From positions 114,911-171,287 of the forward strand of contig JARVJP010000009.1 of the NCBI GenBank assembly GCA_029776065.1: 56,377 bases of DNA, read 5' to 3'. Source of the DNA: Nitrososphaeria archaeon. Lineage in GTDB: Archaea > Thermoproteota > Nitrososphaeria > JACIWG01. The notes beneath the pieces were generated by a model. That model did no database searches and was not told where the DNA came from. It was given only the letters and a program-made list of their open reading frames with translations. A program made the position numbers and the translations under genes. Positions 55,181-56,377 of the stretch are shown here, piece by piece. Each line of letters starts with the position of its first letter. The first letter of the stretch is position 1.

Positions 55181-55202
55181 TGGCTGTCGCACCTATGCAC
55201 GA
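55177..55202 (-). promoter_or_regulatory. 5' half of the 23S bulge-helix-bulge processing stem
   Basis: Minus strand CGTGCATAGG-TGCG-ACA-GCCAG. It pairs with 52054-52083; splicing endonuclease would cut in the ACA and AAA bulges (plus-strand 55185-55187 and 52064-52066), releasing pre-23S. Confidence 0.85.
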
Positions 55203-55300
55203 CATTCATTGAGGCTTTCCCTCTATGTCCTTCATCCACGATTTTTGGTCGTGAATTGCATTATTAAGGTGGTTATGCTACTCGTCAACCAACTAACGTT
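55203..55300 (-). other. 16S-23S internal transcribed spacer
   Basis: About 100 bases without a tRNA gene. The minus strand contains a small hairpin CACGACC-AAAAA-TCGTG. The 16S processing stem probably has its 3' half here, but the 5' half is beyond the window. Confidence 0.7.

Positions 55301-56377
<1,077 letters not shown>

Overview
The window is a chromosomal piece of an AT-rich archaeon. Every recognisable protein is an archaeal housekeeping protein: exosome, proteasome, KEOPS, A-type ATPase, eukaryote-like ribosomal proteins, glycerol-1-phosphate dehydrogenase, aCPSF1, TFS and diphthamide/wyosine/FAD synthesis. Several traits point to the TACK/Thermoproteota side rather than classical Euryarchaeota: two proteasome beta genes (one without a normal catalytic Thr), the block TFS-RpoL-Csl4-Dph2, a 16S-23S spacer without tRNA-Ala, and no 5S gene behind the 23S. 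A SepF homologue (FtsZ-type division) and a class II seryl-tRNA synthetase, best known from methanogens, argue for a Bathyarchaeia-like or neighbouring lineage; this placement is inference. TTG and GTG starts behind a GGTG(A) Shine-Dalgarno are common.

Layout. 1-7254 (minus): the exosome/proteasome superoperon psmA-SBDS-Rrp4-Rrp41-Rrp42-eL37a-prefoldin beta-DHH phosphoesterase, ending in an ECF transporter cassette (EcfA, EcfA, partial EcfT). 7351-7915 (minus): a candidate C/D box sRNA and an exosome-associated RNA-binding protein. 7958-14415 (plus): KEOPS Kae1-Bud32, ITPase, uS15, RecJ-like GAN, Pcc1, SerRS2, eS1 (S3Ae). 14405-24499: Obg-like GTPase, CoA-disulfide reductase, uL16/L10e, TrmJ, a TGS pseudo-GTPase, HemK/Mtq2, KsgA, and A-ATPase D-B-A. 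24618-26863: eS19, PDCD5, eL39, eL31, RNase P Rnp4, Nep1. 26864-28230 is gene-poor: three tRNAs, a broken ferredoxin-like gene and a structured leader RNA before tRNA-Ala. 28231-43394: aldolase, RpiA, LSm-eL37, PUA protein, SepF, aCPSF1, PsmB, G1PDH, TFS-RpoL-Csl4, Dph2, eL15, EF-1beta, lipid reductase, Pth2, FEN1, PCM, DUF371. 43592-52033: tRNA-Lys, DphB-DUF357, RibL, RbkR, EndoV, translin, TYW1, PsmB2, RtcA, NMNAT, FKBP and an exported zinc-motif protein. 52070-56377 (minus): 23S and partial 16S rRNA with a visible bulge-helix-bulge processing stem.

How the parts fit: most genes serve RNA making, modification and turnover (exosome, RNase P, aCPSF1, Nep1, KsgA, TrmJ, TYW1, RtcA, KEOPS) and protein synthesis and quality control (proteasome, prefoldin, FKBP, PCM). 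There is no CRISPR array, insertion sequence, prophage or obvious island. The most unusual signals are an ATT-initiated psmA, a C/D sRNA with its own promoter, a ferredoxin-like gene with TGA at its last cluster Cys, a TGS pseudo-GTPase, a DphB-DUF357 fusion, and a consistent habit of overlapping the 3' ends of convergent genes, four of them through a shared palindromic stop (TTAA or CTAG).
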